A stretch of DNA of 64,000 nucleotides from Marinomonas sp. TW1 (GCF_001625355.1 NZ_JSEE01000013.1:62001-126000); one strand, 5' to 3'. Counted from the first letter of the stretch, positions 15,716-25,246 are shown. Translations and numbers: made by a program. The notes: generated by a model from the sequence alone, not told the origin.

Positions 15716-17650
15716 ATGACGTTTGACCTATCTAAGAAGGCGGCTTTTTTGGCTTCTTCTTTAGCCTTTGCTTCCTTAGCGCAGGCTTCTACCATTGACT
15801 TACGAGTAATGGAAACCACGGATATTCATATGAATTTAGTGGATTACGATTACTATGGGGACAAGCAAAGTGATGCGGTAGGTTTATCCCGTGTGGCCAC
15901 TCTAATCAAAGCGGCCCGAGCTGAAGTGAGCAACTCTGTGTTGGTCGACAATGGCGATTTGTTGCAAGGCACACCGTTGGGGGATTACGTAGCAAAAGGC
16001 CGTGTCTTGCGTTTTGGCGAAACACACCCTGCGTTTAAAGCCATGAACCTATTAGATTACGATGTGGGTAACATAGGTAACCATGAGTTCAATTACGGCT
16101 TAGACTTTTTGATGAAAAGCTTGAACGGTGCCAACTTTCCATACATTAGTTCAAACGTATACGTAGATGATGGTGACAATGACGCCAGCAATGATCAACC
16201 TTACTTCCAGCCTTATTTGATCAAAGCAAAAACCTTCGTTGATTCGGATGGCAAATCACAAACCGTTAACATTGGCTATATAGGGTTTGTGCCGCCACAG
16301 ATCATGACTTGGGACAAAGACAATCTGACGAATAAAGTCATCGCCAAAGACATTGTCGAAACGGCGAAAAAATACGTACCAGAAATGAAAGCCAACGGCG
16401 CGGATGTCATCATTGCCATTCCACACAGTGGCATGATGAACTCACCTTATATGAAAGGTGAAGAGCATGCTTCTTATCATTTGGCCAAAGTGGATGGTAT
16501 TGATGCCATTTTATTTGGTCATTCACATCGCGTGTTCCCAGGTGACAAAACCATTGCTCAATTCGACGGCGTCGATAACGAAAAAGGCACAGTTTACGGC
16601 AAGCCTGCGACCATGCCAGGGTTTTGGGGATCGCACCTAGGTGTGGTGGATTTAACCTTAGAGCCAGCAGGTGACGGTTGGAAAGTGGCCGATGGTAAAG
16701 CTGAAGTACGGGCTATTTCCCGTCGTGACGGTCGTAAGACGATCCCATTGGTGGAGGCCGATGTCGCTATTAACAAGGCAGTAGAAACGGAACATGAAGG
16801 CACGCTAGCGTACATGCGTCGTAAAGTGGGTGAGTCCACATCCGATATCAACAGCTTTTTTGCCTTGGTACAGGACGATCCATCGATTCAAATCGTTAAC
16901 AACGCGCAAGTTTGGTATGTCGAAAACATTGTGCGTGGAACCTCGTATGAAGGTTTGCCTATTTTGTCTGCCGCAGCGCCTTTCAAAGCCGGTGGTCGCG
17001 GTGGTCCAGAATATTACACAGACGTACCAAAAGGTGACATTGCGCTGAAAAACGTCAGCGATTTGTACATCTATCCAAACGATTTGAAAGTGGTGAAGTT
17101 GACCGGAGCACAGGTGGTGGAATGGCTTGAGCGTGCGGCGGGTCAGTTCAATCAAATTGATGCCAAATCCAAGACAGCGCAAGACTTGGTCAACTCGTCT
17201 TTCCCAACTTATAACTTTGATGTCATCGACGGTATTTCATACCGCATTGATGTGACTCAACCTGCTCGTTACGACTCAGAAGGCAAGGTGGCGAATCCAA
17301 ATTCGCACCGTATCCTAGATGTGACGTTCCAAGGTAAACCAATGGATATGACGGCCGACTTCCTTGTGGCGACGAACAACTACCGTGCTGGCGGTGGTGG
17401 TAGTTTCCCTAACTTGTCCGGTGACACCATCGTCATTGATGCACCCGATAAAAACCGAGACGTCGTGGCGAACTACTTGTTGAGTCAGAAAACCATTAAT
17501 CCAGCGGCGGATGATAATTGGTCTTTCGCAGATTTTGGTAAGGCAAAAGTTCTGTTCACTACGGCTTCTAAAGCCAAAGAAGCTGCGAGTAGTAACATGA
17601 TTTACCAATCAATGAACAATGATGGTTTTGCGGTTTTCGAACTGAAATAA
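15716..17650 (+). CDS. cpdB: Periplasmic 2',3'-cyclic-nucleotide phosphodiesterase / 3'-nucleotidase
   Basis: A 644-residue exported phosphoesterase of the CpdB/5'-nucleotidase family that releases nucleosides and phosphate from 2',3'-cyclic nucleotides and 3'-nucleotides. A signal peptide ends near AQA (residue 24). The metallophosphatase core shows METTDIHMNL, DNGDLLQGTPL, NIGNHEFNYGLD, IAIPHSG and FGHSHRVFPG. The C-terminal nucleotidase domain (about 380-644) includes APFKAGGRGGPEYYTD, the Asn-Tyr-Arg-Ala-Gly-Gly-Gly stretch (NNYRAGGGGSF) and FDVIDGISYRIDV. Length matches E. coli CpdB (about 647). A terminator follows 40 bases after the stop. It stands alone as a transcription unit. Confidence 0.92.
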   Translation: MTFDLSKKAAFLASSLAFASLAQASTIDLRVMETTDIHMNLVDYDYYGDKQSDAVGLSRVATLIKAARAEVSNSVLVDNGDLLQGTPLGDYVAKGRVLRFGETHPAFKAMNLLDYDVGNIGNHEFNYGLDFLMKSLNGANFPYISSNVYVDDGDNDASNDQPYFQPYLIKAKTFVDSDGKSQTVNIGYIGFVPPQIMTWDKDNLTNKVIAKDIVETAKKYVPEMKANGADVIIAIPHSGMMNSPYMKGEEHASYHLAKVDGIDAILFGHSHRVFPGDKTIAQFDGVDNEKGTVYGKPATMPGFWGSHLGVVDLTLEPAGDGWKVADGKAEVRAISRRDGRKTIPLVEADVAINKAVETEHEGTLAYMRRKVGESTSDINSFFALVQDDPSIQIVNNAQVWYVENIVRGTSYEGLPILSAAAPFKAGGRGGPEYYTDVPKGDIALKNVSDLYIYPNDLKVVKLTGAQVVEWLERAAGQFNQIDAKSKTAQDLVNSSFPTYNFDVIDGISYRIDVTQPARYDSEGKVANPNSHRILDVTFQGKPMDMTADFLVATNNYRAGGGGSFPNLSGDTIVIDAPDKNRDVVANYLLSQKTINPAADDNWSFADFGKAKVLFTTASKAKEAASSNMIYQSMNNDGFAVFELK

Positions 17651-17690
17651 GTCATTTCATGTTGTTTTAGAGAAAAGCTTAAGTCATAAA

Positions 17691-17725
17691 AAAAAGCCTA
17701 AAGTAATCATTACTTTAGGCTTTTT
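17691..17725. terminator. Bidirectional terminator between cpdB and betA
   Basis: A perfect 16-bp stem (AAAAAGCCTAAAGTAA / TTACTTTAGGCTTTTT) with a 3-base loop, A-rich on the left and T-rich on the right, placed between two convergent genes. Confidence 0.92.
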
Positions 17726-17760
17726 AATGAACTCTTTTCCGCTCAAATCGGAAGGGGCGA

Positions 17761-19428
17761 TTACCGCTGCTTGGTTTCGTATTCAGGGTGAATCCAAACA
17801 GGCGCATCTAGGCTAGGCAGTGGTGCTTTACCAAGGATGATCTCCGCGGCTTTTTCCGCCACCATAATGGTTGGGGCGTTCAAATTACCATTGGTGATGG
17901 TGGGGAATATGGACGAATCCACCACGCGTAAACTCTCCACGCCTCGTACGCGACATGCTTCATCCAGCACTGCCATTGGGTCATTGTCGGCGCCCATTTT
18001 ACAGGTACAGGATGGGTGATAAGCACTCTCGACGTTCTCTTTTACCCACTGATCAATTTCTTCGTCACTTTGCACATCAAGACCTGGCTGAATCTCTTCG
18101 CCACGGTAGTCATCCAGTGCAGACTGTTGAAGAATTTCACGACTCAAGCGAATGGTGTCGCGCCAGTCCTGTTTGTCTTGTTCAGTCGAAATGTAGTTGA
18201 ACAAGATTCGTGGCTTGGCCGTAGGGTCAGCCGATTCAATCCATAACTTACCGCGGCTTTCTGGTTTATTCGGCCCAACGTGAACTTGGTAGCCGTGACC
18301 GTCAAAGGCGGTACGACCATCGTAGCGCATTGCGGCAGGCAAGAAGTGGTATTGAATATTCGGCCATTTCAAGCCAGCACGAGAGCGAATAAAGCCACAG
18401 GATTCAAAGTGGTTAGAGGCGCCTAAGCCGTCTTTGAACAAAATCCAGCGAGTACCGATGAGGCCTTTGCTGATCAAATCCAGTTTGCCGTTTAGGGTAA
18501 CGGGTTGATTACAGCGGTATTGGAAGTAGACTTCCAAGTGATCTTGTAAGTTTTCTCCAACGCCAGGTAGTTCTTGAACCACAGGCACACCTGCTTTCTC
18601 AAGCACGTCTTTTGGTCCTACACCAGACAATTGCAACAATTGTGGTGAGCCGACTGAACCGGCGGATAGGATGACTTCGTTGTTGGCTTTGACTTGACTC
18701 ACGGAGCCATTCTTACTGAATTCAATGCCCACAGCGCGCTTGCCTTCAAACACCACCTTATGACTAAGCACACCGGTTTTCAGTGTTAGATTTGGGCGTT
18801 TTAGAGCACGACGCAAGTACACATTGGAGGTGGAGGCGCGAACACCATTTTTCACCGTCATGTGCATTGGACCAAAGCCTTCTTGACGATAACCGTTGTA
18901 ATCGTCGGTTTTGCCATAACCCGCTTCATTGCCAGCTTCAATAAAAGCTTGATAAAGCGGGTTGTAACTCATGTCGTTGCCATTGTTGGTGGCCAATGGA
19001 CCTTCACTACCGCGGTATAGGTCGGCACCGCCTTTCCATGATTCGGCTTTTTTGAAGTAAGGCAGGCAAGACTGGTAGTTCCAGCCTTTGGCGCCATTTT
19101 CTTCCCACTCATCAAAATCACAGGCATGGCCGCGAACGTAGACCATGCCATTGATGGAAGAGGAGCCGCCTAACACTTTTCCGCGCGGGCAGTGCATTTC
19201 ACGACCGTCTAGGCCAGGCTCTTTTTCCGTATGAAATTGCCAAGCGTACTTTTCTGTGTTCATTGGGTACGACAAAGCGGTCGGCATTTGGATAAAGATG
19301 CTTTTATCTGAGCCACCCATTTCCAGCAGCAAGACCTTGTGTTCACCGCTTTCTGTTAAACGGTCTGCCAGTACACAGCCTGCGGAGCCTGCACCGACAA
19401 TAACGTAATCGTAAGTTTCGTTTGCCAT
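17761..19428 (-). CDS. betA: Choline dehydrogenase
   Basis: A 555-residue GMC-family flavoprotein that oxidises choline to betaine aldehyde at the inner membrane. The FAD-binding start reads [19 protein letters not shown] (residues 7-25). The GMC signatures are visible as [20 protein letters not shown] near residue 85 and [18 protein letters not shown] near residue 255. The C-terminal catalytic region has [10 protein letters not shown] and [16 protein letters not shown]. Length and motifs match BetA. It lies 26 bases downstream of betB, so the two form one unit making the osmoprotectant glycine betaine. A betI regulator gene and a choline transporter are absent nearby. Confidence 0.95.
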   Translation of the reverse strand: MANETYDYVIVGAGSAGCVLADRLTESGEHKVLLLEMGGSDKSIFIQMPTALSYPMNTEKYAWQFHTEKEPGLDGREMHCPRGKVLGGSSSINGMVYVRGHACDFDEWEENGAKGWNYQSCLPYFKKAESWKGGADLYRGSEGPLATNNGNDMSYNPLYQAFIEAGNEAGYGKTDDYNGYRQEGFGPMHMTVKNGVRASTSNVYLRRALKRPNLTLKTGVLSHKVVFEGKRAVGIEFSKNGSVSQVKANNEVILSAGSVGSPQLLQLSGVGPKDVLEKAGVPVVQELPGVGENLQDHLEVYFQYRCNQPVTLNGKLDLISKGLIGTRWILFKDGLGASNHFESCGFIRSRAGLKWPNIQYHFLPAAMRYDGRTAFDGHGYQVHVGPNKPESRGKLWIESADPTAKPRILFNYISTEQDKQDWRDTIRLSREILQQSALDDYRGEEIQPGLDVQSDEEIDQWVKENVESAYHPSCTCKMGADNDPMAVLDEACRVRGVESLRVVDSSIFPTITNGNLNAPTIMVAEKAAEIILGKAPLPSLDAPVWIHPEYETKQR

Positions 19429-19454
19429 TCTTTCTCTCGCTTACTCAGTCTTGC

Positions 19455-20912
19455 TTAATAAGGGTTTTGAATGTCGTTAAGGTCGACAAAGATGCTCTTG
19501 TTTTGCGTGTAGTGGTAAAGCGTGTCGATGCCGTTTTCGCGACCAATACCGGACTCTTTGTAACCACCAACCGGCATTTCTGCAGGGGATGCGCCCCACG
19601 CGTTAATCCAACAAATACCGGCTTGCATTTGATTGATAACACGATGAGCGCGAGCGAAGTCCTTAGTAAAGACACCTGCTGCTAAGCCCATTTTAGTGTC
19701 GTTAGCACGAGCAATGGCTTCGTCTTCGTCTTTAAAACTCAAGACGGACATGACAGGACCGAAGATCTCATCTTTTACTTGTGGCATGTCGTCGGTGCAG
19801 TCGGTGAACACGGTTGGTGCGACAAACGCGCCTTTGTCTAAACCGTTTTCCGTTACTTGGTAACCGCCACATAGCAAGGTCGCGCCAGCGTCTTTCGCTG
19901 CTTGGATGTAACCTAAGACTTTCTGCATATGATTTTTCGAGATCAAAGCGCCAACTTGCGTTGCCATGTCCATTGGGTCGCCGATAATCATGGCTTCAGT
20001 GCGTTCTTTAAGTTCTTTGGTAAAGGCTTCAAGAATGTCTTCATGGACAAAGACACGTGTGCCGTTCGTACAAACCTCACCTTGAGTATAGAAGTTCGCC
20101 AGCATAGCAGCCGATACCGCTTGATCGATTGGCATGTCTGGGAAGATGATCATAGGGGACTTACCGCCCAGCTCCATGGTCACTTCTTTAAGTGTTTGAG
20201 CGGATGCCGTCATCACTTTTTTACCTGTGCCGACTTCACCGGTGAAGGAAACTTTATCGATTTCAGGATGGCTCGTAATCATTTGACCGGTTCGACCATC
20301 ACCTTGAACGACATTGAAAACACCGTCCGGTAAGCCCGCTTCGGTAAAGATCTCTGCTAGTTTCAGCGCCGTTAGTGGGGTTTCTTCAGACGGTTTGAAG
20401 ATCATGGCATTACCAGCAGCAAGCGCAGGGCCTGATTTCCACATGGCGATTTGAATAGGGTAGTTCCACGCGCCAATGCCGGCACAAATGCCCAGTGGCT
20501 CACGGCGAGTATAGAAGAAGTTACCATTGCCTAAATCTTGGTATTCGCCTTGAATTTTATCGGTCAGACCCGCGTAATATTCGATCACATCCGCACCGGT
20601 TTCAATGTCAACGCAGATGGCTTCTTGTAAAGGTTTACCTGTGTCTAAGACTTCAAGCTTAGCCAACTCTTCGTTGCGCTCACGCAAGATTTCGGCGGCT
20701 TTCTTAAGGATACGACCACGCTCGACAGGGCTCATTGCGGCCCAGACTTTTTGACCTTGTTTGGCAGATTCAACTGCAGCATCGAGCTCAGCTTGTCCAG
20801 CATGTTCAACCGTTGCGATGACTTCCCCAGTGGCTGGGTTGATGGTTTCGAAATGTTCACCGCTGGTGGATGCATGGTAGCGGCCATGAATGTATTGCTG
20901 CTGGTGTGCCAT
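19455..20912 (-). CDS. betB: Betaine aldehyde dehydrogenase
   Basis: A 485-residue NAD(P)-dependent aldehyde dehydrogenase that converts betaine aldehyde to glycine betaine. Seen motifs: the cofactor region [33 protein letters not shown], the general-base Glu in [10 protein letters not shown], and the nucleophile in [16 protein letters not shown]. The end ([18 protein letters not shown]) is typical of BetB. It is the first gene of the betB-betA unit. A 30-base palindrome 60 bases upstream is a candidate operator. Confidence 0.95.
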   Translation of the reverse strand: MAHQQQYIHGRYHASTSGEHFETINPATGEVIATVEHAGQAELDAAVESAKQGQKVWAAMSPVERGRILKKAAEILRERNEELAKLEVLDTGKPLQEAICVDIETGADVIEYYAGLTDKIQGEYQDLGNGNFFYTRREPLGICAGIGAWNYPIQIAMWKSGPALAAGNAMIFKPSEETPLTALKLAEIFTEAGLPDGVFNVVQGDGRTGQMITSHPEIDKVSFTGEVGTGKKVMTASAQTLKEVTMELGGKSPMIIFPDMPIDQAVSAAMLANFYTQGEVCTNGTRVFVHEDILEAFTKELKERTEAMIIGDPMDMATQVGALISKNHMQKVLGYIQAAKDAGATLLCGGYQVTENGLDKGAFVAPTVFTDCTDDMPQVKDEIFGPVMSVLSFKDEDEAIARANDTKMGLAAGVFTKDFARAHRVINQMQAGICWINAWGASPAEMPVGGYKESGIGRENGIDTLYHYTQNKSIFVDLNDIQNPY

Positions 20913-20971
20913 GTTGTTTGCCTCTCTTGATTGGGTTCAATGCCTTGTTACTGGTCGTACTAAGGTATTAA

Positions 20972-21001
20972 TTTTTTATTAAATGCGCGTTTAATAAAAA
21001 A
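20972..21001. promoter_or_regulatory. 30-base palindrome upstream of betB
   Basis: Perfect 12-bp arms (TTTTTTATTAAA / TTTAATAAAAAA) flank the centre TGCGCG. Position (60-90 bases before betB) and the ATTAAA-GC-TTTAAT core fit a dimeric TetR-type repressor such as BetI, whose known sites also have ATT-AA halves. A terminator function is also possible because of the A and T runs. The surrounding 20913-21213 stretch (301 bases) holds only this palindrome and the hairpin at 21152-21181. Confidence 0.5.
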
Positions 21002-21151
21002 CATTGTAACATTTTTGCTCACTAATATCAGCCCGTCGACTGAGAGCGACGTAAAGGGTTCATTGTGCGTCGTTTCAAATACGCTGTAACAGTGTAGTGG
21101 GTTTTTATGACAAGGTAGGGAAGGTTGGCTTATAAAGGGCAAGAAAATACG

Positions 21152-21181
21152 GCCCCTCAATTCCGCGGGAATCTTGAGGCA
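21152..21181 (-). terminator. Terminator of the CBM48 gene
   Basis: On the minus strand a stem CCTCAA-ATTCC / GGAATTGAGG (one bulge) with a CGCGG-rich centre is followed by TATTTTCTT. It lies 33 bases past the stop of the minus-strand gene ending at 21214. Confidence 0.55.
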
Positions 21182-21213
21182 CCGTAATAGGTTGGTCGGT
21201 GAAATAAGCGATA

Positions 21214-21519
21214 TTAGAGATTTAATACGCCGTTGCTATCATGGCTAACAGGGCTTGGCACATAAGCGTCCGCCATATCGTCGTTGAGCCAATGAACATT
21301 GTCTGCCACGTAACGAAATTGGTATGTGTGATCCACTTCCAAATTTAATGTCGAGGCATACAAACCGGTTTTTTGTTTTTTCAGCGGATTGGCTTCTGCG
21401 TCCCAGTTATTAAAATCCCCCACAACTGAAACTTTATTGGCATCACCAATGGTTTCTGCAGGCAAGGAAAATTTCACTTTGCATTTTGGCTTAGTCTTTA
21501 GGTAGGTTTTCTCAATCAT
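21214..21519 (-). CDS. Free-standing CBM48/isoamylase N-terminal-like protein
   Basis: A 101-residue protein made of a single glycogen-binding-like (CBM48, AMPK-beta-like) domain: KVSVVGDFNNWDAEANPLKK, then GLYASTLNLEVDHTYQFRYV, and a WLNDDMADAYVPSP ending. The GDFNNWD motif with flanking strands is characteristic. Stand-alone proteins of this type are widespread in proteobacteria and their role is unclear. The start at 21519 is preceded by GGAG at seven bases; the frame extends eight codons further without a better site. No glycogen genes are nearby. Confidence 0.85.
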   Translation of the reverse strand: MIEKTYLKTKPKCKVKFSLPAETIGDANKVSVVGDFNNWDAEANPLKKQKTGLYASTLNLEVDHTYQFRYVADNVHWLNDDMADAYVPSPVSHDSNGVLNL

Positions 21520-21822
21520 TTTCAGCTCCATATGATTTAACAAGAGAGACTATAACAAGGCTACTGCAAAAGCCTGAGAGGGTAACACTGTATAAAGCAA
21601 GGCTTGCGCCAGCTTTGGTAACTCATTAACGGTAATAGAAAAGCCTGTGAGGTATGGCCTCAGCCTAAGACGCTTTTGGGTCAGCGTTCGCCAAATCGTT
21701 TCAAAATTGCCCTGTTGTGGGGCTTCACTCACCTTAATTATTATAGAACGTAAATTCACATTTACGCGGGAATATCCGGACTATACTCAAATGGCACTCA
21801 CAAAAAATAGAAGAGGTGTCTT
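21520..21822. other. Intergenic region with a palindrome and a likely promoter
   Basis: A 303-base stretch. It holds a perfect 7-bp inverted repeat (CGTAAAT, TCAC, ATTTACG) at 21749-21766 and a TATACT hexamer at 21782-21787, a plausible -10 for the small gene at 21823. A minus-strand reading frame (21550-21759) is open but not convincing. Confidence 0.45.
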
Positions 21823-21963
21823 ATGAGTATTCAAATGGTTGTCCTCATCGTATTAAGTCTATTGCTGGTGGCCAAAATCATCTATCTTGTGGCGACGAGA
21901 AAAACAGATGAAGAGCAAGAACACTCTGTTCATCATCGTCATCACCATGACCACCATCAATAG
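21823..21963 (+). CDS. 46-residue single-pass membrane protein with His-rich tail
   Basis: ATG at 21823 with AAGAGGTG five bases upstream opens a 46-codon gene ending in TAG at 21961-21963. The first 21 residues are a hydrophobic helix (MVVLIVLSLLLVAKIIYLVA). The C-terminal half is polar and ends with nine His among the last 13 residues (HHRHHHDHH). The tail would bind divalent metal such as Zn, Ni or Cu. No homologue is recognised. A clean start, a plausible promoter and the signal-anchor layout support a real gene. Confidence 0.7.
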   Translation: MSIQMVVLIVLSLLLVAKIIYLVATRKTDEEQEHSVHHRHHHDHHQ

Positions 21964-21990
21964 TCATGTGTTACAGTAAATTGTGTCTTG

Positions 21991-23700
21991 TTAGCCTCGG
22001 TAGCGTTTATTTTTCGCTTCTTTGACTGTGTTGAGATCGACCAAAACCAACCCGTCTACACAGTAGCCAAAGTCGGCATCCACACCAAAGTCTAAGAAGC
22101 GAACGCCACCAGGTTCACATAATTCACTGTATTGCTTGAATAAGGTCGGAACGCTGGCACCAAAGTGACCAAGTTGTTCCTTCAGCACCTTAAAGTCTTC
22201 CTCGTAGTTATCACCCGAAAACATATTCTGGATGATGTCTTTGTGCTCAGGATTTACTTGGTATGGCGTGAACGAACGGGCCAGATGTTCTTTATCGGCA
22301 AAGTAAAGCTGGTAAAAAGACACAATAAAATCTTTCGCGGCTTGCGGATAACTATTACTCAAACTCACTGGACCAAACATGTAACGAATTTCAGGATGAC
22401 GATTTAAATAAGCACCGATGCCGTACCATAAATAATCCAGACTGCGTTTGCCCCAATATTTTGGTTGCACAAAGCTGCGTCCTAGCTCGATGCCTTGTTC
22501 AAAATACGGTTCCATATCACATGAATAACGAAACAGTTCAGCACTGTAGATACGATTGCTCGACTCGTCTTTCATATAGCGAGCCACTTCGCCAATACGA
22601 TACGCGCCGACGATTTCCAACTCTTCTTCATCCCACAGAATCAGGTGACGATAATATTGGTCGAACTTGTCCAAGTCTGAACGTTCTCCCGTGCCTTCGC
22701 CTACTTTGCGAAACGCGACTTCCCGTAAGCGGCCAATTTCCTTCATGGTGACTGACGCGGCATCGTAGTCGAATAGGTAAATTTGCTTGTTGTCTTTGGT
22801 GCTGCCAAGGTGCTCAGACTGTTTTAGTTCGTGTTTAATTAACTGACGATTTTGCGGGTGATCCACTGTTTTTTCGGTTTTTAATAATGGCTTCTTGCCT
22901 TTGGCAATGCGGTACAGATGACGTTTGACCAGCTTGTTTTTTTCTTTATCACTCAATGGTAATTGCGCCAATTCTTGGATTGGAATGGCTTGACCCACTT
23001 GCATTGGAATCTTGCGGTTGCGCTGGCGAAACATTTCGTTGGCAAGTTGAATGGTGGATAACGGGCGATACACTAACGAGCTGGTGTAAAACAGCATGGA
23101 GTTACGGCCACCAATGTGCACCGGCAGCAATGGACTGTTGGTTTTCTGCGCCAACTTAAGATAGTTCTGATTCCATTTCTGGTCTTTCACGCCGCTGGGT
23201 GACATGCGGGACACTTCACCGGCAGGGAAAATAATAATGGCTTCTTCGTTATGGAGGCAGTTCATAATCGCTTTGAGTTGCTGGCGGCCGGTTTTGCCCC
23301 CGAGGTTGTCGACTGGCAAGACTAAGTCTTTTAAGCCGTCGAAGCCCATCAACATATCATTGGCGACGATTTTAACATCGGGTCGAATTTCACCGACTAA
23401 ACGCAGTAATGCCAAACCATCTAGAGCACCAAGAGGGTGATTGGCAATGATCATAACGCGACCCACCGCAGGAATATTACGACGATCCATCTGGCTGACT
23501 TGGTAACCGAAGTTAAAATGATCCAAGACACGATCTATGAATTCAAAACCAGCACAACTGTCATTTTGCTCAAGAAACTCGTTCACTTCATTCTCATGAA
23601 ACAAGCGTTTTAATAGGCTTAGCGTTGGGCGAGTGATGAGTGGACTTTTGTCGAAAAACTGAGGTGATTTACTGGCAATCATTTGCTCGACTTGTATCAC
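21991..23700 (-). CDS. olsF: Bifunctional ornithine-lipid acyltransferase, OlsF-like
   Basis: A 569-residue two-domain acyltransferase. The N-terminal half (about 1-290) is a PlsC-like O-acyltransferase: NHPLGALDGLALLRLV (acyltransferase His and Asp) and IIFPAGEVSRMSPSGVKDQKW. The C-terminal half (about 310-565) is the GNAT-like, hemolysin-type N-acyltransferase domain related to OlsB: AFRKVGEGTGERSDLDKFDQYY, ELFRYSCDMEPYFEQGIELGRSFV and YMFGPVSLSNSYPQAAK. This fusion order is that of OlsF, which makes ornithine lipids from ornithine in two steps. A GTG at 23700 with GGAG seven bases upstream is preferred; an upstream TTG would add 22 polar residues. Confidence 0.8.
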   Translation of the reverse strand: MIQVEQMIASKSPQFFDKSPLITRPTLSLLKRLFHENEVNEFLEQNDSCAGFEFIDRVLDHFNFGYQVSQMDRRNIPAVGRVMIIANHPLGALDGLALLRLVGEIRPDVKIVANDMLMGFDGLKDLVLPVDNLGGKTGRQQLKAIMNCLHNEEAIIIFPAGEVSRMSPSGVKDQKWNQNYLKLAQKTNSPLLPVHIGGRNSMLFYTSSLVYRPLSTIQLANEMFRQRNRKIPMQVGQAIPIQELAQLPLSDKEKNKLVKRHLYRIAKGKKPLLKTEKTVDHPQNRQLIKHELKQSEHLGSTKDNKQIYLFDYDAASVTMKEIGRLREVAFRKVGEGTGERSDLDKFDQYYRHLILWDEEELEIVGAYRIGEVARYMKDESSNRIYSAELFRYSCDMEPYFEQGIELGRSFVQPKYWGKRSLDYLWYGIGAYLNRHPEIRYMFGPVSLSNSYPQAAKDFIVSFYQLYFADKEHLARSFTPYQVNPEHKDIIQNMFSGDNYEEDFKVLKEQLGHFGASVPTLFKQYSELCEPGGVRFLDFGVDADFGYCVDGLVLVDLNTVKEAKNKRYRG

Positions 23701-23876
23701 AATGGCGCTCCGTTCTGAATAAACTTTTGATGATTTATTGTTCAGATTAGAGTGTCGGTGTGACAACGAAGTGACGTTAATATGGCGAAATCATGACCAA
23801 TTTGTAACAGAAAAAAGTCATACTTTCTGATGTCGCCAGTTCTTATTGCCGTATTTTTATATTAAGAGGGGGAAGG

Positions 23877-24083
23877 CTATTGAGCGGAGTTATCTTCGTT
23901 TGTGTCGTCTTCGAAGCGATAAAAAAAGTTCCACACACAGTAGACGGTCAGTAAAACGGCGAAGCTGGCCCACATGGGTTCATCATAGAGCCATTCGATG
24001 CTGGCCCAAACAGCACAAGTTAATGTCGCGACGACACGACGCCAAAATGGCTTGAAAAATTGACGATCAGTTTCACTTAGCAT
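23877..24083 (-). CDS. Small membrane protein, 68 residues
   Basis: From the ATG at 24083 the protein has a polar start (MLSETDRQFFKPFWRR) and two hydrophobic segments, VVATLTCAVWASIEWLYD and WASFAVLLTVYCVWNFFY, then an acidic tail. It resembles short DUF3329-type membrane proteins, but I am not sure of that link. The frame extends 25 codons further upstream without better evidence. It lies between the acyltransferase gene and the 60-residue gene, on the same strand as both. Confidence 0.6.
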   Translation of the reverse strand: MLSETDRQFFKPFWRRVVATLTCAVWASIEWLYDEPMWASFAVLLTVYCVWNFFYRFEDDTNEDNSAQ

Positions 24084-24195
24084 AATCAATCCAACCAAAT
24101 AGAAATGGGCAGGCTCACACAAATGTCGTTGAATAGTACATGACTGATCAAGAGGCAATGTTGTTGTGCACGCAATGTGCGTGAGCCTGAGGGTG

Positions 24196-24378
24196 TTACT
24201 GTGCTTTTGTTTTGCTGTTGCCCAGTGAAATATGGCGAGATCCGGTTAGTTGAGATTGGCCACTTACACCCGAATCGATCTTGTTAATTTGACCACCTTT
24301 CGCGAGAAACTCTTGCATTTGTTTTTCGATGGATTCCGAGGTTTCCGTTGCGGCTGGCTGTTTCTTTTTTGTTGCCAT
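24196..24378 (-). CDS. 60-residue protein with SutA-like tail
   Basis: A small polar protein: a Lys-rich start (MATKKKQPAATETSESIEKQ), then QMQEFLAKGGQINKIDSGVSG and a Ser/Gly-rich end. The middle is like the C-terminal part of Pseudomonas SutA (a small RNA-polymerase-associated regulator), whose EEFLSRGGKVQEIE region I recall. The acidic N-terminus of SutA is missing here. The ATG is preceded by AAGGAC. It may be a small transcription-associated protein, but only the short motif supports this. Confidence 0.6.
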   Translation of the reverse strand: MATKKKQPAATETSESIEKQMQEFLAKGGQINKIDSGVSGQSQLTGSRHISLGNSKTKAQ

Positions 24379-24480
24379 GACTGGTAGTCCTTGTTGTTTA
24401 ATTGAGCAACTACTATATCAGAGTTTCACATTTTTTTCTTGTTGTGGATGAAAAACATCCGCACCGGAATGGCCGGTGAG

Positions 24481-24520
24481 AAAAAGCCGCAAACAGAGGC
24501 GATCCTTCGCGTTCTGTTTG
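24481..24520 (-). terminator. Terminator after the anti-sigma gene
   Basis: On the minus strand a stem with AAACAGA/TCTGTTT outer arms and GCG/CGC inner pairing is followed by GCGGCTTTTTCTC. It lies downstream of the ChrR-like gene ending at 24548. A second hairpin (CACCGG / CCGGTG) follows at 24462-24478. Confidence 0.6.
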
Positions 24521-24547
24521 AGAAATGTTTTAGGCGTGGAACGAGGG

Positions 24548-25240
24548 CTATAAGCTGGTATGAGGGTGGTAGCGGCGTAAAATTGGGTTTAAGAGGCGGG
24601 TAAACCAGCCGGTAAACTCAATAGGCGCGTCTAGCACTGTTAAACAGATGCACTCAGCGTCTTTGGTGACAATTGGCTTGTGCTTGTGTCGGGCGTCACG
24701 ACTAATGAAATCACCTTGTCGGTAAATGCCTGTTTCGTCGGAGAACGCGCCTTCCAATACTAGGGTAATCTCGTCACCAGTATGAGTATGAGTCGGCATG
24801 TGAGCGCCAGCTTTCACTCGCGTCAAGGCAATCTGAGCGCCACCTTCTTCATTATGAAGTGTGGCGATTTTAAACGAAGGCGATAAATGCATCCAAGTCA
24901 GATCATCATAGCTCTTAGTAACAAACTGACGCAGGCTTTTGGGAATCTGGTAGCCATTGTTTTCGATCGGTTCAACGATTTTTGCCGTTTGATTCGCGTC
25001 AGCTGACGTATCTTGCTGTTCTAATTTGGCAAAAAATTGATCTTTCAAATGTCTTAATTCTTGAGGTGGCATGTGGTTTTGTTCAAACAACTGGGCCCCC
25101 AACATTTCTAATTTTTTCACTTGTTGCTGACACTCAGTGCAATGCTCTAAGTGGGTTGCAACACACAAAGAATGTGACAGTGGCAAAGCACCAGCCGCAT
25201 AATCTGTTAATGTTTCTATTGATGGATGGTAGTGGGTCAT
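24548..25240 (-). CDS. chrR: ChrR-family zinc anti-sigma factor
   Basis: A 230-residue protein with two modules. Residues 5-60 form the zinc-binding anti-sigma domain: His followed by CVATHLEHCTECQQQV, the H-x3-C-x2-C pattern. Residues about 110-215 form a cupin barrel with the metal-binding motif HMPTHTHTGDEITLVLEGAF. This pairing defines ChrR, which in Rhodobacter releases RpoE upon singlet oxygen. The start at 25240 has AGAGG nine bases upstream, and that site overlaps the stop of the sigma gene, giving translational coupling. Confidence 0.92.
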   Translation of the reverse strand: MTHYHPSIETLTDYAAGALPLSHSLCVATHLEHCTECQQQVKKLEMLGAQLFEQNHMPPQELRHLKDQFFAKLEQQDTSADANQTAKIVEPIENNGYQIPKSLRQFVTKSYDDLTWMHLSPSFKIATLHNEEGGAQIALTRVKAGAHMPTHTHTGDEITLVLEGAFSDETGIYRQGDFISRDARHKHKPIVTKDAECICLTVLDAPIEFTGWFTRLLNPILRRYHPHTSL

Positions 25241-25246
25241 CAAATA

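Noticed and set aside
21550-21759. Minus-strand frame of 69 codons between the CBM48 gene and the 46-residue gene
   Set aside because: Starts with GTG without a clear ribosome site, lies over a palindrome and has no recognised family. It remains possible but is not supported.
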